Below, in pieces: positions 25,520 through 35,429 of a stretch of DNA of 35,437 bases. The stretch lies in the NCBI GenBank assembly GCA_947629645.1, contig CANREV010000032.1, positions 1-35,437 on the forward strand, read 5' to 3'. This stretch comes from an uncultured Acetatifactor sp. GTDB lineage: Bacteria; Bacillota; Clostridia; Lachnospirales; Lachnospiraceae. Each line of letters starts with the position of its first letter. Position 1 is the stretch's first letter. A program made the position numbers and the translations under genes. Below the pieces are notes generated by a model. That model was not told the DNA's origin and ran no database searches. It saw nothing but the letters and a program-made list of their open reading frames with translations.

Positions 25520-25600
25520 CGGCGCTGTGCGATGTATCCATCCGGCATCTATCGTAAGCTGACGGAATGTATAGGATGTAATTTAAAATTTTGTCCTTTT

Positions 25601-25630
25601 TTGCTATTGTGGTGGAAACAGTTTTATTAT
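25601..25630 (+). promoter_or_regulatory. Candidate purL promoter
   Basis: TTGCTA (25601-25606), an 18-base spacer and TATTAT (25625-25630). Transcription from here would give an unusually long leader of about 120 bases that carries the whole repeat array before purL. Confidence 0.45.
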
Positions 25631-25644
25631 AAGATATAAATGTG

Positions 25645-25730
25645 TATATAAAGCAGGCTATATAAAGTAAGGTTTATATAAAGTAAGATATATATAGTAA
25701 GATATATATCAGGCAAATTATATATCAGGA
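25645..25730 (+). repeat. Six-copy AT-rich repeat array in the purL leader
   Basis: TATATAAAGCAGG, TATATAAAGTAAGG, TATATAAAGTAAGA, TATATATAGTAAGA, TATATATCAGGC and TATATATCAGGA begin at 25645, 25659, 25675, 25689, 25703 and 25719, spaced 14, 16, 14, 14 and 16 bases. The array ends about 30 bases before the purL ATG. It is not a purine riboswitch, whose loop consensus is missing. Confidence 0.85.
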
Positions 25731-25759
25731 ATGGTATAACTCTTATCTGGAGGAAAGGC

Positions 25760-28700
25760 ATGGGAAACGTAAGGCGTATCTATGTAGAAAAGAAAGAACC
25801 TTTTGCGGTGAAGGCGAAAGAACTGCATGAGGAGTTGAAGAACTATCTTGGAATCCGCGTGGAAGGTGTGCGGGAGTTTATCCGTTATGATGTGGAGAAT
25901 CTTTCCGATGAAGTATTCGCCAAAGCCTGCAGGACGGTTTTTTCCGAGCCTCCTGTGGACAGACTGTATGAAGAACAAATAGAAGTGCCGGAGAATGCCC
26001 GGGTATTTTCCGTGGAATTTTTGCCGGGCCAGTTTGACCAGAGAGCGGATTCCGCCGTACAGTGCGTGCAGTTTTTGAAAGAATCGGAGGAGCCTGTGAT
26101 CAGGACTGCTGTGACTTATATGATTCTGGGAGATATCACGGATGGGGAGTTTGAGCAGATCAAAGCTTACTGTATCAATCCGGTGGATTCCAGAGAGACC
26201 GGCGCAAAAAAACCGGAGACTTTGATTACCGCTTTTGAAGAGCCGGCGGATGTAGCCGTGTTTGAGGGCTTTTGTCAGATGCAGGAGAGCGATCTTAAGA
26301 AGCTTTACGATTCTCTGGCGTTAGCAATGACCTTCAGGGACTTTTTACATATCCAGAATTATTTCAGGGATGACGAGAAACGGGATCCCACTGTGACGGA
26401 AATCCGCGTGTTGGACACTTACTGGTCCGACCATTGCCGTCACACCACGTTCTCAACGGAATTGACAAAGGTGGAGTTTGGGGAGGGATACTACCGCACT
26501 CCCATTGAGACGACTTACCAGAGCTATCTGGACACCAGAGAAGAAATTTTTGCGGGCAGAGAGGACAAGTTTGTCTGTCTGATGGACCTGGCTCTGATGG
26601 CCATGCGGAAACTGAAAAAGGACGGCAGACTGGCGGACATGGAGGAATCGGACGAGATTAACGCATGTTCCGTTGTGGTGCCTGTAGAGATGGATTACGG
26701 CGACCACCGGGAGACGGAGGAGTGGCTGGTGTTCTTTAAAAACGAAACCCACAACCACCCCACCGAGATCGAACCTTTCGGCGGCGCGGCTACCTGTCTG
26801 GGCGGCGCTATCAGGGACCCTCTCTCGGGAAGAGGATATGTGTATCAGGCAATGCGTGTTACCGGCGCGGCGGATCCTACTGTCCCCGTAGCCGATACTC
26901 TAAAGGGCAAGCTGCCCCAGAAAAAACTGGTCCGCGGCGCGGCAAGCGGGTATTCATCCTACGGGAACCAGATCGGGCTTGCCACCGGATTTGTCAAGGA
27001 GATCTATCACCCTGACTATGTGGCCAAGAGAATGGAGATCGGCGCCGTGATGGGCGCGGCTCCCAGAAAGAACGTGGTCCGTGGGACTTCGGATCCGGAC
27101 GATATCATTATCCTGTTGGGCGGCCGCACCGGAAGGGACGGCTGCGGCGGCGCTACAGGTTCTTCCAAAGTCCACACTGAGGAGTCCATCATGACCTGCG
27201 GCGCGGAAGTACAGAAAGGCAACGCGCCCACGGAACGGAAGATCCAGAGGCTTTTCCGCCGCGAGGAGGTAAGCCGCCTGATCAAAAAGTGCAATGATTT
27301 CGGCGCCGGAGGCGTATCTGTGGCGATCGGTGAACTGGCGGACGGCCTGACGGTGGATCTGGACAAAGTGCCTAAGAAGTATGCCGGTCTGGACGGCACA
27401 GAGCTTGCCATATCCGAGTCTCAGGAGCGCATGGCGGTGGTAGTGGCGCCCAAAGATGCGGAAACATTTTTGAAGTATGCGGCGGAGGAGAATCTGGAGG
27501 CTGTGGAAGTGGCGGTAGTCACCAGAGAGCCCAGACTTGTCTTAAACTGGAGAGGAAAAAAGATCGTAGATCTAAAGAGAGCCTTTTTGGATACCAACGG
27601 CGCTCATCAGGAAACCGCGGTGCGGGTGGATATTCCCGATGAGGAGCAGAATTATTTTAATAAATATGCGGTGCCTGCGGTGGAAGAAAAGCTGGAGGCA
27701 GGTGATGCCAGGGGGGCATGGCTTGCTTTGTTAAACGATCTGAATGTGTGTTCCCAGAAAGGTCTGGTGGAGATGTTCGATTCCTCCATCGGCGCCGGAA
27801 GCGTGCTGATGCCTTACGGGGGAAAATATCAGATGACGGAGACGCAGACCATGGTCGCCAAACTGCCTGTATTACGAGGCCGGACGGACACTGTTACTAT
27901 GATGAGCTGCGGCTTTGACCCCTATCTCTCCTCGTGGAGCCCTTACCACGGCGCGGTTTATGCGGTGGTGGAATCCATGGCGAAGATCGTGGCGGCGGGC
28001 GGCGATTTTAAAAAGATCCGATTCACCTTTCAGGAGTATTTCCGCCGGATGACCAGCGATCCCGGCCGCTGGAGCCAGCCTTTTGCAGCGCTGCTTGGCG
28101 CGTATGACGCCCAGATGGGCTTTGGGCTTGCCTCTATCGGCGGTAAAGACAGTATGTCCGGCACGTTTAACGACATTGACGTTCCCCCTACGCTGGTCTC
28201 CTTTGCGGTAGATGTGGCAAAATATGGGGATATCGTCACACCTGAGTTAAAGAAAGCGAAAAATGCGCTGGTGCGCTTTAAGATCGAAAAAGATGAATTT
28301 GATATTCCCATGTATGAAAGCGTGTCGCAGATGTATGATATCATCAGCGGTTTGATCCGTGAGAAGAAGGTGGTATCCGCATACGCGCTGGATGCCAGAG
28401 GTGTTGCGGCATCTCTTTCCAAGATGGCTTTCGGCAATAAACTGGGTGTGGAGATCGATGAAAAACTGGCGGCGGATGATTTGTTTGAAAATGCGCTGGG
28501 AGATATTCTGGTGGAAATGGTTCCCGAAGGATTGTCCGGACTGACTGAGCTCTATCATAATGTAAAAGTCATCGGCACCGTGACAGAGGAACCTGTCTTT
28601 ACCTGGGGAGATGTAAAAATTACCATGGATGAGGCGCTGGGCGCATGGACGTCCAGACTGGAAAAAGTATTCCCCGCCAAAGCGGCCGGAGAGACCACAC

Positions 28701-29557
28701 CTTTGGAAAGTAAGGTATACAGGGCGGATAATATCTACGTCTGCAAACATAAAGTGGCCAGACCTACCGTGTTTATCCCCGTCTTTCCCGGGACTAACTG
28801 CGAGTATGACAGCGCAAAGGCCTTTGAGCGGGCTGGCGCCAACGTGGTCACAAAGGTCTTTCGCAATCTGAGCGAGGCGGATATCAGATCTTCCGTTGAG
28901 GAGTTTGAGAAGACCATTGCCCAGGCGCAGATCATCATGTTTCCCGGAGGCTTTTCTGCGGGGGATGAGCCGGACGGAAGCGCAAAGTTTTTTGCCACGG
29001 CTTTCAGAAACGAGAAGCTCAAAGAAGCGGTTATGAAGCTTCTTTGGGAGAGAGACGGCCTTGCCCTCGGCATCTGCAACGGTTTTCAGGCTCTGATCAA
29101 GCTGGGACTGGTGCCTTACGGCGAGGTGCTGGGGCAGAAGGAGGATTCCCCTACCCTGACCTTTAACACCATCAACAGGCATATTTCCAGAATGGTATAT
29201 ACAAAGGTCGTATCCAATAAGTCGCCCTGGCTTCAGGGAGCGGAACCGGGGAAAGTATACTGTAACCCCGCTTCCCACGGAGAAGGCCGTTTTGTGGCGT
29301 CCGGGGAATGGCTGGACAAATTGTTCGCTCAGGGTCAGGTGGCCACTCAGTATTGCGATCCCGAGGGAAATGTTTCCATGGACGGGGAATACAATGTAAA
29401 TGGTTCCTACTGTGCTATTGAAGGCATCACTTCTCCCGATGGGCGCTGTTTCGGAAAGATGGCGCACTCTGAGAGAAGGGGCAGCGCTGTCGCCATGAAT
29501 ATATACGGCGAACAGGATATCAGGATCTTTGAATCGGGTGTCGCGTACTTTAAATAG
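25760..29557 (+). CDS. purL: Phosphoribosylformylglycinamidine synthase, single-chain
   Basis: Converts FGAR to FGAM with ATP and glutamine, step four of purine synthesis. The 1265 residues include the N-terminal PurS-like part, two AIR-synthase-like halves (signals such as TYWSDHCRHTTF and FKNETHNHPTEIEPFGG) and a C-terminal class I glutaminase with C1106 (GICNG), H1236 and E1238 (AHSER) as the triad. This is the large one-chain type also found in E. coli and many Clostridia, not the PurS/PurQ/PurL trio of Bacillus. GGAGGAAAGG precedes the ATG. Its promoter region holds the repeat array. It is about 15 kb from the purE-D cluster, so the pathway is split. Confidence 0.97.
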   Translation: MGNVRRIYVEKKEPFAVKAKELHEELKNYLGIRVEGVREFIRYDVENLSDEVFAKACRTVFSEPPVDRLYEEQIEVPENARVFSVEFLPGQFDQRADSAVQCVQFLKESEEPVIRTAVTYMILGDITDGEFEQIKAYCINPVDSRETGAKKPETLITAFEEPADVAVFEGFCQMQESDLKKLYDSLALAMTFRDFLHIQNYFRDDEKRDPTVTEIRVLDTYWSDHCRHTTFSTELTKVEFGEGYYRTPIETTYQSYLDTREEIFAGREDKFVCLMDLALMAMRKLKKDGRLADMEESDEINACSVVVPVEMDYGDHRETEEWLVFFKNETHNHPTEIEPFGGAATCLGGAIRDPLSGRGYVYQAMRVTGAADPTVPVADTLKGKLPQKKLVRGAASGYSSYGNQIGLATGFVKEIYHPDYVAKRMEIGAVMGAAPRKNVVRGTSDPDDIIILLGGRTGRDGCGGATGSSKVHTEESIMTCGAEVQKGNAPTERKIQRLFRREEVSRLIKKCNDFGAGGVSVAIGELADGLTVDLDKVPKKYAGLDGTELAISESQERMAVVVAPKDAETFLKYAAEENLEAVEVAVVTREPRLVLNWRGKKIVDLKRAFLDTNGAHQETAVRVDIPDEEQNYFNKYAVPAVEEKLEAGDARGAWLALLNDLNVCSQKGLVEMFDSSIGAGSVLMPYGGKYQMTETQTMVAKLPVLRGRTDTVTMMSCGFDPYLSSWSPYHGAVYAVVESMAKIVAAGGDFKKIRFTFQEYFRRMTSDPGRWSQPFAALLGAYDAQMGFGLASIGGKDSMSGTFNDIDVPPTLVSFAVDVAKYGDIVTPELKKAKNALVRFKIEKDEFDIPMYESVSQMYDIISGLIREKKVVSAYALDARGVAASLSKMAFGNKLGVEIDEKLAADDLFENALGDILVEMVPEGLSGLTELYHNVKVIGTVTEEPVFTWGDVKITMDEALGAWTSRLEKVFPAKAAGETTPLESKVYRADNIYVCKHKVARPTVFIPVFPGTNCEYDSAKAFERAGANVVTKVFRNLSEADIRSSVEEFEKTIAQAQIIMFPGGFSAGDEPDGSAKFFATAFRNEKLKEAVMKLLWERDGLALGICNGFQALIKLGLVPYGEVLGQKEDSPTLTFNTINRHISRMVYTKVVSNKSPWLQGAEPGKVYCNPASHGEGRFVASGEWLDKLFAQGQVATQYCDPEGNVSMDGEYNVNGSYCAIEGITSPDGRCFGKMAHSERRGSAVAMNIYGEQDIRIFESGVAYFK

Positions 29558-29601
29558 AGAGATCAGGCGTTTGCGAAACCGTGACAGAAAGGAGAAAAGT
29601 C

Positions 29602-30831
29602 ATGTTGTTAACTTTGATACCGCTTTTTGACGAGAATATGGCCGTGAAAGCGTACTCTATTTTCTCGCAGAAAGACAATTATTTTCTGGATCCCATGATG
29701 CAGGGCACCAGACGCAATGACGGAGCGGGAGCGGTCCAGGGCTTGGAACTGATCGAGGAGATGGGGATTGAGACCCTTTCCGATGACAAGGAAGTGTTTG
29801 TGCCGTTAACGAATATCTCCGTTTTTTCCGATATGGAGAGCCAGTGCAGCGCTCCCCACGACCGGATCGTGTTTTTGCTCGACAATACCATCCCGCCGGT
29901 GGAAATGTACGTCAACCGTATCAAAGAGTTGAAGGATATGGGATACAAGCTGGCGATCTGCAAAGTGGCCGTGGCTGATTTTGAACTTTATCGGGAAGTG
30001 TTCAAGCTGATGGATTATGTCCTGCTGAACAACCGGAAAGTGGCCATCGATAAGGCGAAGATCTACTTTGGAAAGATCTATCCGAATATCAGGCTGGTTG
30101 CGGGCGGAATTGACTCGAAAGAAACGTATGAGAAACTGAAGGCTACCGGTGGGTATCAGTTGTACGAGGGCAGTTTTTACCGCGTGCCCGTAACCCAGGG
30201 CGAGACTGTGGTATCGCCGCTTAAGGTCAATTATATCGCGCTGATGAATCTGGTAAACAGCGAGAATTTTGAATTGTCGGAGGTGGCGGACGTCATCGGA
30301 CGGGATCCCGCCCTGACAGTCTCGCTGCTTAAGATGGTAAACCGCATGACGGTCAATTCCGGCATTACCACGATCCGCCACGCGGCGGCTATGCTGGGAC
30401 AGAAGGAAATGAGAAAGTGGATCAACACGGCGGTGGTAAAGGAATTGTATTCCGACAAGCCGAATGAACTTACCCGCCTTTCTCTGCTGCGGGCGAAATT
30501 TTCGGAATATCTGGCGTCTGCTTTTAATATGAAGATGAAGCAGGAAGAACTGTTTCTGATGGGACTTTTTTCCGTGCTGGATATCATTCTGGAAAAGCCC
30601 ATGGAAGAGGCTTTGGGGATGGTGAAGGTGTCCGCTGAGATCAGTAACGCGCTTGTCAGGGGAGAGGGTCCTTTGGCAACTATATTGAATCTGATTACTC
30701 AGTATGAGATCGCCAACTGGCAGGAAGTGACGAGAATATTGCTTCTGGCGAATGTGGATGTGGCAGTGATCAACGACTGCTACAGGAAGACGCTTCAGTG
30801 GTACAGGAACCTGATGTCAGGTATCCAGTAA
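29602..30831 (+). CDS. Degenerate-EAL and HDOD domain protein (YuxH-like)
   Basis: 409 residues. Residues 1 to about 200 form an EAL-like barrel whose opening helix reads AYSIFSQ where active c-di-GMP phosphodiesterases have the ExLxR signature, so catalysis is unlikely; a C-terminal trace of the domain remains as GYQLYEGSFYRVP. Residues about 210-400 form an HDOD domain (signal YIALMNLVNSENFELSEVADVI, then DPALTVSLLKMVN). The YuxH architecture is common in Firmicutes and its role is not well defined. ATG 29602 follows AAAGGAG; a GTG at 29581 would use the ribosome site as codons. It sits between purL and carAB, ending in a strong terminator. Confidence 0.85.
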   Translation: MLLTLIPLFDENMAVKAYSIFSQKDNYFLDPMMQGTRRNDGAGAVQGLELIEEMGIETLSDDKEVFVPLTNISVFSDMESQCSAPHDRIVFLLDNTIPPVEMYVNRIKELKDMGYKLAICKVAVADFELYREVFKLMDYVLLNNRKVAIDKAKIYFGKIYPNIRLVAGGIDSKETYEKLKATGGYQLYEGSFYRVPVTQGETVVSPLKVNYIALMNLVNSENFELSEVADVIGRDPALTVSLLKMVNRMTVNSGITTIRHAAAMLGQKEMRKWINTAVVKELYSDKPNELTRLSLLRAKFSEYLASAFNMKMKQEELFLMGLFSVLDIILEKPMEEALGMVKVSAEISNALVRGEGPLATILNLITQYEIANWQEVTRILLLANVDVAVINDCYRKTLQWYRNLMSGIQ

Positions 30832-30848
30832 TAGAATATAAAGATGTA

Positions 30849-30887
30849 GAAATAGACGGGGTTTCTGGTTGCCCGTCTATTTCTTTT
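30849..30887 (+). terminator. Terminator after the EAL/HDOD gene
   Basis: GAAATAGACGGG (30849-30860) pairs perfectly with CCCGTCTATTTC (30872-30883), 12 bp, loop of 11, then TTTT. It separates the purL unit from carAB. Confidence 0.85.
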
Positions 30888-30897
30888 GTGGTACAAT
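30869..30897 (+). promoter_or_regulatory. Candidate carA promoter, overlapping the terminator
   Basis: TTGCCC (30869-30874), 17 bases, TACAAT (30892-30897). The -35 box lies inside the terminator hairpin of the upstream gene. A putative start near 30904 gives a leader of about 45 bases with a small GCCC/GGGC hairpin but no UMP-type attenuator. Confidence 0.5.
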
Positions 30898-30947
30898 AGA
30901 ACGAAAAGTGTTATGGGGCCCGTATACCAGGGCGGATGGGAGCAAAG

Positions 30948-32165
30948 ATGAAGGCGTTTTTAATATTGGAAGACGGTACGGTTTTTGAAGGGACGCATAT
31001 CGGCGCCAGACGGGAGATCGTCAGTGAGATCGTATTTAACACATCTATGGCGGGATATCTGGAAGTGCTGACCGATCCTTCATACGCGGGACAGGCAGTG
31101 TGTATGACCTATCCTCTGATCGGCAATTACGGTATCTGCAGAGATGATATGGAATCCTTAAAAGCCTGGCCGGACGGCTTCATTGTAAGGGAGCTTTCCC
31201 GTATCCCGAGCAATTTTAGAAACGACTGTACGATCCAGCAGTTTCTGGAAGAAAATAACGTTCCGGGCATTGCCGGTATCGATACCAGGGCCCTGACAAA
31301 GATCCTGCGTGAAAAAGGCACTATGAACGGCATGATCACAACCGAGGAAAATTATGACTTTGACCGGGTCCGTGAGAGGTTGAAAGCTTACACCACAGGG
31401 AAGGTGGTGGAAAAGGTTTCCTGTAAAGAGAAGTATGTTGTGCCCCCTGTGACCAGTCTTTCCCAGAACGGCCCGCTGTCCGGCGCCGCCCGTTTTGACC
31501 AGAAAGCCTATGAGAGCGGCAAGCGGGAGCCAAGGCCTTCCCTGGTCCGGGAACTGAACGGAGCCGGACTGAAAGTGGCGCTGATGGATTTTGGCGCCAA
31601 GAAGAATATCGCCCGTTCACTGGCGGAGAGAGGGTGCGAAGTGACGGTGTACCCGGCGTTTACGCCTGCTGATGAGATCATCGCCGCGAAACCGGACGGC
31701 GTCATGCTGAGCAATGGACCGGGAGATCCGAAGGAATGTGATTCCATCATTGCGGAACTGAGGAAACTGTATCAGACGGATATCCCTGTTTTCGCCATCT
31801 GTCTGGGACATCAGCTGATGGCTCTTGCCGCCGGCGCCGACACCCATAAAATGAAATACGGTCACAGAGGCGGAAATCACCCCGTGAAGGATCTCAAGAC
31901 GGGAAGGGTCTATATTTCCTCCCAAAACCACGGCTATGTGGTGGATACGGACAATCTGGATCCCAGGATCGCAACGCCTGCTTTCGTGAACGTCAACGAT
32001 GGCACCAACGAGGGGCTCTCTTACACGGGGAAAAATATCTTTACGGTACAGTTCCATCCCGAGGCCTGCTGCGGGCCCCAGGATTCGGGTTATCTGTTCG
32101 ACAGGTTTATCCGCATGATGAGGGAGCATAAAGACGCCATGAAAGGAGAGAGCGAAAATGCCTAA
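30948..32165 (+). CDS. carA: Carbamoyl-phosphate synthase small chain
   Basis: Supplies ammonia from glutamine to CarB for carbamoyl phosphate, the precursor of pyrimidines and arginine. 405 residues from ATG 30948, chosen because GGGAG (30938-30942) lies five bases upstream; the in-frame ATG at 30936 would use that site as codons. The N-terminal half (MKAFLILEDGTVFEG) is the CarA-specific domain. The C-terminal half is a class I glutaminase with Cys285 (AICLGHQ) and the HPE of VQFHPEACCGPQ. The last eight bases overlap carB, so the two subunits are translationally coupled. Confidence 0.96.
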   Translation: MKAFLILEDGTVFEGTHIGARREIVSEIVFNTSMAGYLEVLTDPSYAGQAVCMTYPLIGNYGICRDDMESLKAWPDGFIVRELSRIPSNFRNDCTIQQFLEENNVPGIAGIDTRALTKILREKGTMNGMITTEENYDFDRVRERLKAYTTGKVVEKVSCKEKYVVPPVTSLSQNGPLSGAARFDQKAYESGKREPRPSLVRELNGAGLKVALMDFGAKKNIARSLAERGCEVTVYPAFTPADEIIAAKPDGVMLSNGPGDPKECDSIIAELRKLYQTDIPVFAICLGHQLMALAAGADTHKMKYGHRGGNHPVKDLKTGRVYISSQNHGYVVDTDNLDPRIATPAFVNVNDGTNEGLSYTGKNIFTVQFHPEACCGPQDSGYLFDRFIRMMREHKDAMKGESENA

Positions 32166-35100
32166 GAATCCTAATGTAAAACGTGTGATGGTGATCGGTT
32201 CCGGCCCCATTGTCATCGGACAGGCAGCGGAGTTTGACTATGCGGGCACGCAGGCATGCCGCTCCTTAAAAGAGGAGGGCGTGGAAGTGATCCTGGTGAA
32301 TTCCAACCCCGCCACCATCATGACGGACAAAGATATCGCGGATAAAGTCTATATTGAACCGCTTACGGCGGGCGTTTTGGAGCAGATCATTGAAAAGGAA
32401 AAACCGGACAGCATCCTGCCTACCCTGGGCGGACAGGCAGGCCTCAATCTGGGCATGGAACTGGAGGAATCCGGTTTCTTAGCCTCTCACGGCGTGAAGC
32501 TTCTTGGCACTACGGCGGCTACGATCCGGAACGCGGAGGGAAGACAGGAGTTTAAGGATCTGATGGAGCGCATCGGAGAGCCCTGCGCGGCTTCTAAAGT
32601 GGTGGAGAACGTACAGGACGGCATTGAATTTACGAATTCCATCGGTTATCCTGTAGTGCTCAGGCCCGCTTACACACTGGGGGGGTCCGGCGGCGGTATC
32701 GCCCACAACCAGGCGGAATTGGAAGAAATCCTGGAGAACGGGCTGCGTCTGTCGCGAGTGGGCCAGGTGCTGGTGGAGCGCTGTATAGCCGGCTGGAAAG
32801 AGATCGAGTACGAGGTGATGCGGGACAGCGCCGGAAACTGTATTACCGTATGTAATATGGAGAATATCGATCCTGTGGGCGTACATACCGGAGACAGCAT
32901 CGTGGTAGCGCCTTCCCAGACGCTGAGTGACAAAGAGTACCAGATGCTTCGTACCTCCGCATTGAAGATCATCAGTGAGTTAAAAATCACGGGAGGATGT
33001 AACGTGCAGTTTGCGCTCCATCCTACCAGTTTTGAATATTGCGTGATCGAGGTCAATCCCCGGGTCAGCCGCTCTTCCGCGCTGGCGTCCAAGGCTACGG
33101 GATATCCCATCGCCAAGGTTGCGGCCAAGATCGCGCTGGGGTACACTCTGGATGAGATCAGGAACGCGATCACGAAGAAGACTTACGCTTCCTTTGAGCC
33201 CGCGCTGGATTATTGTGTGGTAAAGATCCCAAGGCTGCCTTTCGATAAGTTTATCACCGCCAAGAGGACTTTGACCACGCAGATGAAAGCTACCGGAGAG
33301 GTCATGAGTATCTGCGATAATTTTGAGGGAGCGCTGATGAAGGCCATCCGTTCTCTGGAGCAGCATGTGGACAGTCTGATGAGTTATGACTTCAGTGCGC
33401 TGACTGTTGAGGAACTGAAAGAGCGGTTAAAGATCGTGGACGATCAGCGTATCTGGGTAATCGCGGAAGCTTTGCGAAAAGGCATCGATTATGATACGAT
33501 CCATCAGATTACCATGATAGACTGCTGGTTTATCGACAAGATCGCCGTTTTGGTGGAGATGGAACAGGCGCTGAAAGAGGGGCCTCTGACCGTGGAGCTG
33601 TTAAAAGAGGCAAAGAGGCTGGAGTTCCCCGACAATGTGATCGCCAGACTGACGAAAAACAGCGAAGACCGGATCAGACAGATGCGTCTGGACAACGGCA
33701 TCAGGGCTGTCTACAAGATGGTGGATACCTGCGCCGCGGAGTTTGCCGCTTCCACTCCCTATTACTATTCCGTCTACGGCGGAGAGTGTGAGGCCAGGGA
33801 GACCAGAGGACGTAAAAAAGTGCTGGTGCTGGGCTCCGGCCCTATCCGTATCGGACAGGGTATTGAGTTTGATTACTGTTCCGTGCATGCCACATGGGCT
33901 TTTTCAAAGGCAGGCTATGAGACGATCATCATCAACAATAACCCGGAGACCGTAAGTACGGACTTTGACATAGCAGACAAGCTGTATTTTGAGCCTTTGA
34001 CGCCGGAGGATGTGGAGTCAGTGGTAAGGATCGAGCACCCCGACGGGGCGGTGGTGCAGTTTGGCGGACAGACCGCGATCAAGCTGACGGAAAGCCTGAT
34101 GAAGATGGGCGTTCCGATTCTGGGCACCAAGGCGGAGGATGTGGACGCCGCGGAGGACCGGGAACTGTTTGACAGGATTCTGGAAGAGACAAAAATCCCC
34201 CGCGCCGCGGGCGGAACCGTATATACCGCCGAGGAGGCGAAAGCGGTTGCGAACCGCCTGGGATATCCCGTGCTGGTGAGACCTTCCTATGTGCTGGGAG
34301 GACAGGGGATGCAGATTGCCATTTCCGATCAGGAGATCGAGGAATTTATGGCTATCATCAACCGCATTGCCCAGGATCATCCCATTTTGGTCGATAAGTA
34401 TCTTGAGGGAAAAGAAGTTGAGGTAGACGCGGTATGCGATGGGACGGATATTCTGATCCCCGGCATCATGGAGCATATCGAGAGGACGGGCGTGCATTCC
34501 GGCGACAGTATTTCCGTCTATCCGGCGCCTACCATCGGCGCTGCGGTCAAGGAAAAGATCGCCGAGTATACCAGAAGACTGGCCAAGGCCCTTCATGTTA
34601 AGGGATTGATCAATATTCAGTTCATCGCGATCGGTGAGGACGTGTATGTGATCGAGGTCAATCCCCGTTCCTCCAGGACGGTTCCCTACATCAGCAAGGT
34701 GACGGGAATCCCCATCGTGGATCTGGCCACGGAAGTGATTATCGGAAAGACCATACGGGAGCTGGGCTACCAGCCGGGCCTGCAGCCGGAGGCGCCCTAT
34801 TATGCGATCAAGATGCCGGTATTCTCCTTTGAGAAAATCCGCGGCGCGGAGATCAGCCTGGGCCCCGAAATGAAGTCCACGGGAGAGTGTCTGGGTATTG
34901 CGAAGGATTATAACGAAGCTTTGTATAAGGCTTTTCTGGGAGCGGGTGTAAATCTCCCCAAATACAAGAATATGATTATCACGGTAAAGGATGCGGACAA
35001 GGGAGAAGCCATTGAGATCGGCCGCCGCTTCGAGAAGCTGGGCTATACCATCTACGCTACCAGAAGTACCGCAGCGGCTTTAAACGAGGCGGGTGTGAAG

Positions 35101-35352
35101 GCGAGAAAGGTAAACAAGATCTCTCAGGAGTCGCCCACTGTGATGGATCTGATCCTGGGACACAGGATCGACCTTGTCATCGACACGCCCACCCAGGGGC
35201 GCGATAAGAGCAGGGACGGTTTCCTGATCCGCCGTACTTCCATTGAGACGGGGATCAACTGTATCACGGCTATGGATACGGCCAGAGCGCTGGTCACCAG
35301 TCTGGAGAACGCCAGCAACAAGCTGACGCTGGTGGATATCGCGCAGCTTTAA
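32158..35352 (+). CDS. carB: Carbamoyl-phosphate synthase large chain
   Basis: Forms carbamoyl phosphate from bicarbonate, ammonia and two ATP. The 1064-residue protein is full length. It has two homologous ATP-grasp halves, seen in the paired openings VMVIGSGPIVIGQAAEFDY (from residue 10) and VLVLGSGPIRIGQGIEFDY (mid-protein) and in the paired EVNPR motifs. An oligomerisation region lies between them, and a C-terminal MGS-like allosteric domain of about 130 residues begins near AIEIGRRFEKLGY, where UMP or ornithine usually acts. It starts inside the carA stop, with GGAGAG upstream. Confidence 0.97.
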   Translation: MPKNPNVKRVMVIGSGPIVIGQAAEFDYAGTQACRSLKEEGVEVILVNSNPATIMTDKDIADKVYIEPLTAGVLEQIIEKEKPDSILPTLGGQAGLNLGMELEESGFLASHGVKLLGTTAATIRNAEGRQEFKDLMERIGEPCAASKVVENVQDGIEFTNSIGYPVVLRPAYTLGGSGGGIAHNQAELEEILENGLRLSRVGQVLVERCIAGWKEIEYEVMRDSAGNCITVCNMENIDPVGVHTGDSIVVAPSQTLSDKEYQMLRTSALKIISELKITGGCNVQFALHPTSFEYCVIEVNPRVSRSSALASKATGYPIAKVAAKIALGYTLDEIRNAITKKTYASFEPALDYCVVKIPRLPFDKFITAKRTLTTQMKATGEVMSICDNFEGALMKAIRSLEQHVDSLMSYDFSALTVEELKERLKIVDDQRIWVIAEALRKGIDYDTIHQITMIDCWFIDKIAVLVEMEQALKEGPLTVELLKEAKRLEFPDNVIARLTKNSEDRIRQMRLDNGIRAVYKMVDTCAAEFAASTPYYYSVYGGECEARETRGRKKVLVLGSGPIRIGQGIEFDYCSVHATWAFSKAGYETIIINNNPETVSTDFDIADKLYFEPLTPEDVESVVRIEHPDGAVVQFGGQTAIKLTESLMKMGVPILGTKAEDVDAAEDRELFDRILEETKIPRAAGGTVYTAEEAKAVANRLGYPVLVRPSYVLGGQGMQIAISDQEIEEFMAIINRIAQDHPILVDKYLEGKEVEVDAVCDGTDILIPGIMEHIERTGVHSGDSISVYPAPTIGAAVKEKIAEYTRRLAKALHVKGLINIQFIAIGEDVYVIEVNPRSSRTVPYISKVTGIPIVDLATEVIIGKTIRELGYQPGLQPEAPYYAIKMPVFSFEKIRGAEISLGPEMKSTGECLGIAKDYNEALYKAFLGAGVNLPKYKNMIITVKDADKGEAIEIGRRFEKLGYTIYATRSTAAALNEAGVKARKVNKISQESPTVMDLILGHRIDLVIDTPTQGRDKSRDGFLIRRTSIETGINCITAMDTARALVTSLENASNKLTLVDIAQL

Positions 35353-35429
35353 GAGGCTGTATAGGCAATTGCGAAACAAAATTTTAGCCTTAATACGAAA
35401 AGCGAAAAAATCAAGCGTGAATGGATTTT

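Noticed and set aside
25640..25759. Purine riboswitch before purL
   Set aside because: The conserved loop bases of the purine aptamer are absent; only the AT-rich repeats are seen.
28247..29467. Long open frame of 406 codons on the minus strand
   Set aside because: Antisense to the well-supported purL; no ribosome site and low-complexity shadow composition.
30898..30947. PyrR/UMP attenuator before carA
   Set aside because: The leader is too short and lacks the antiterminator/terminator pair.
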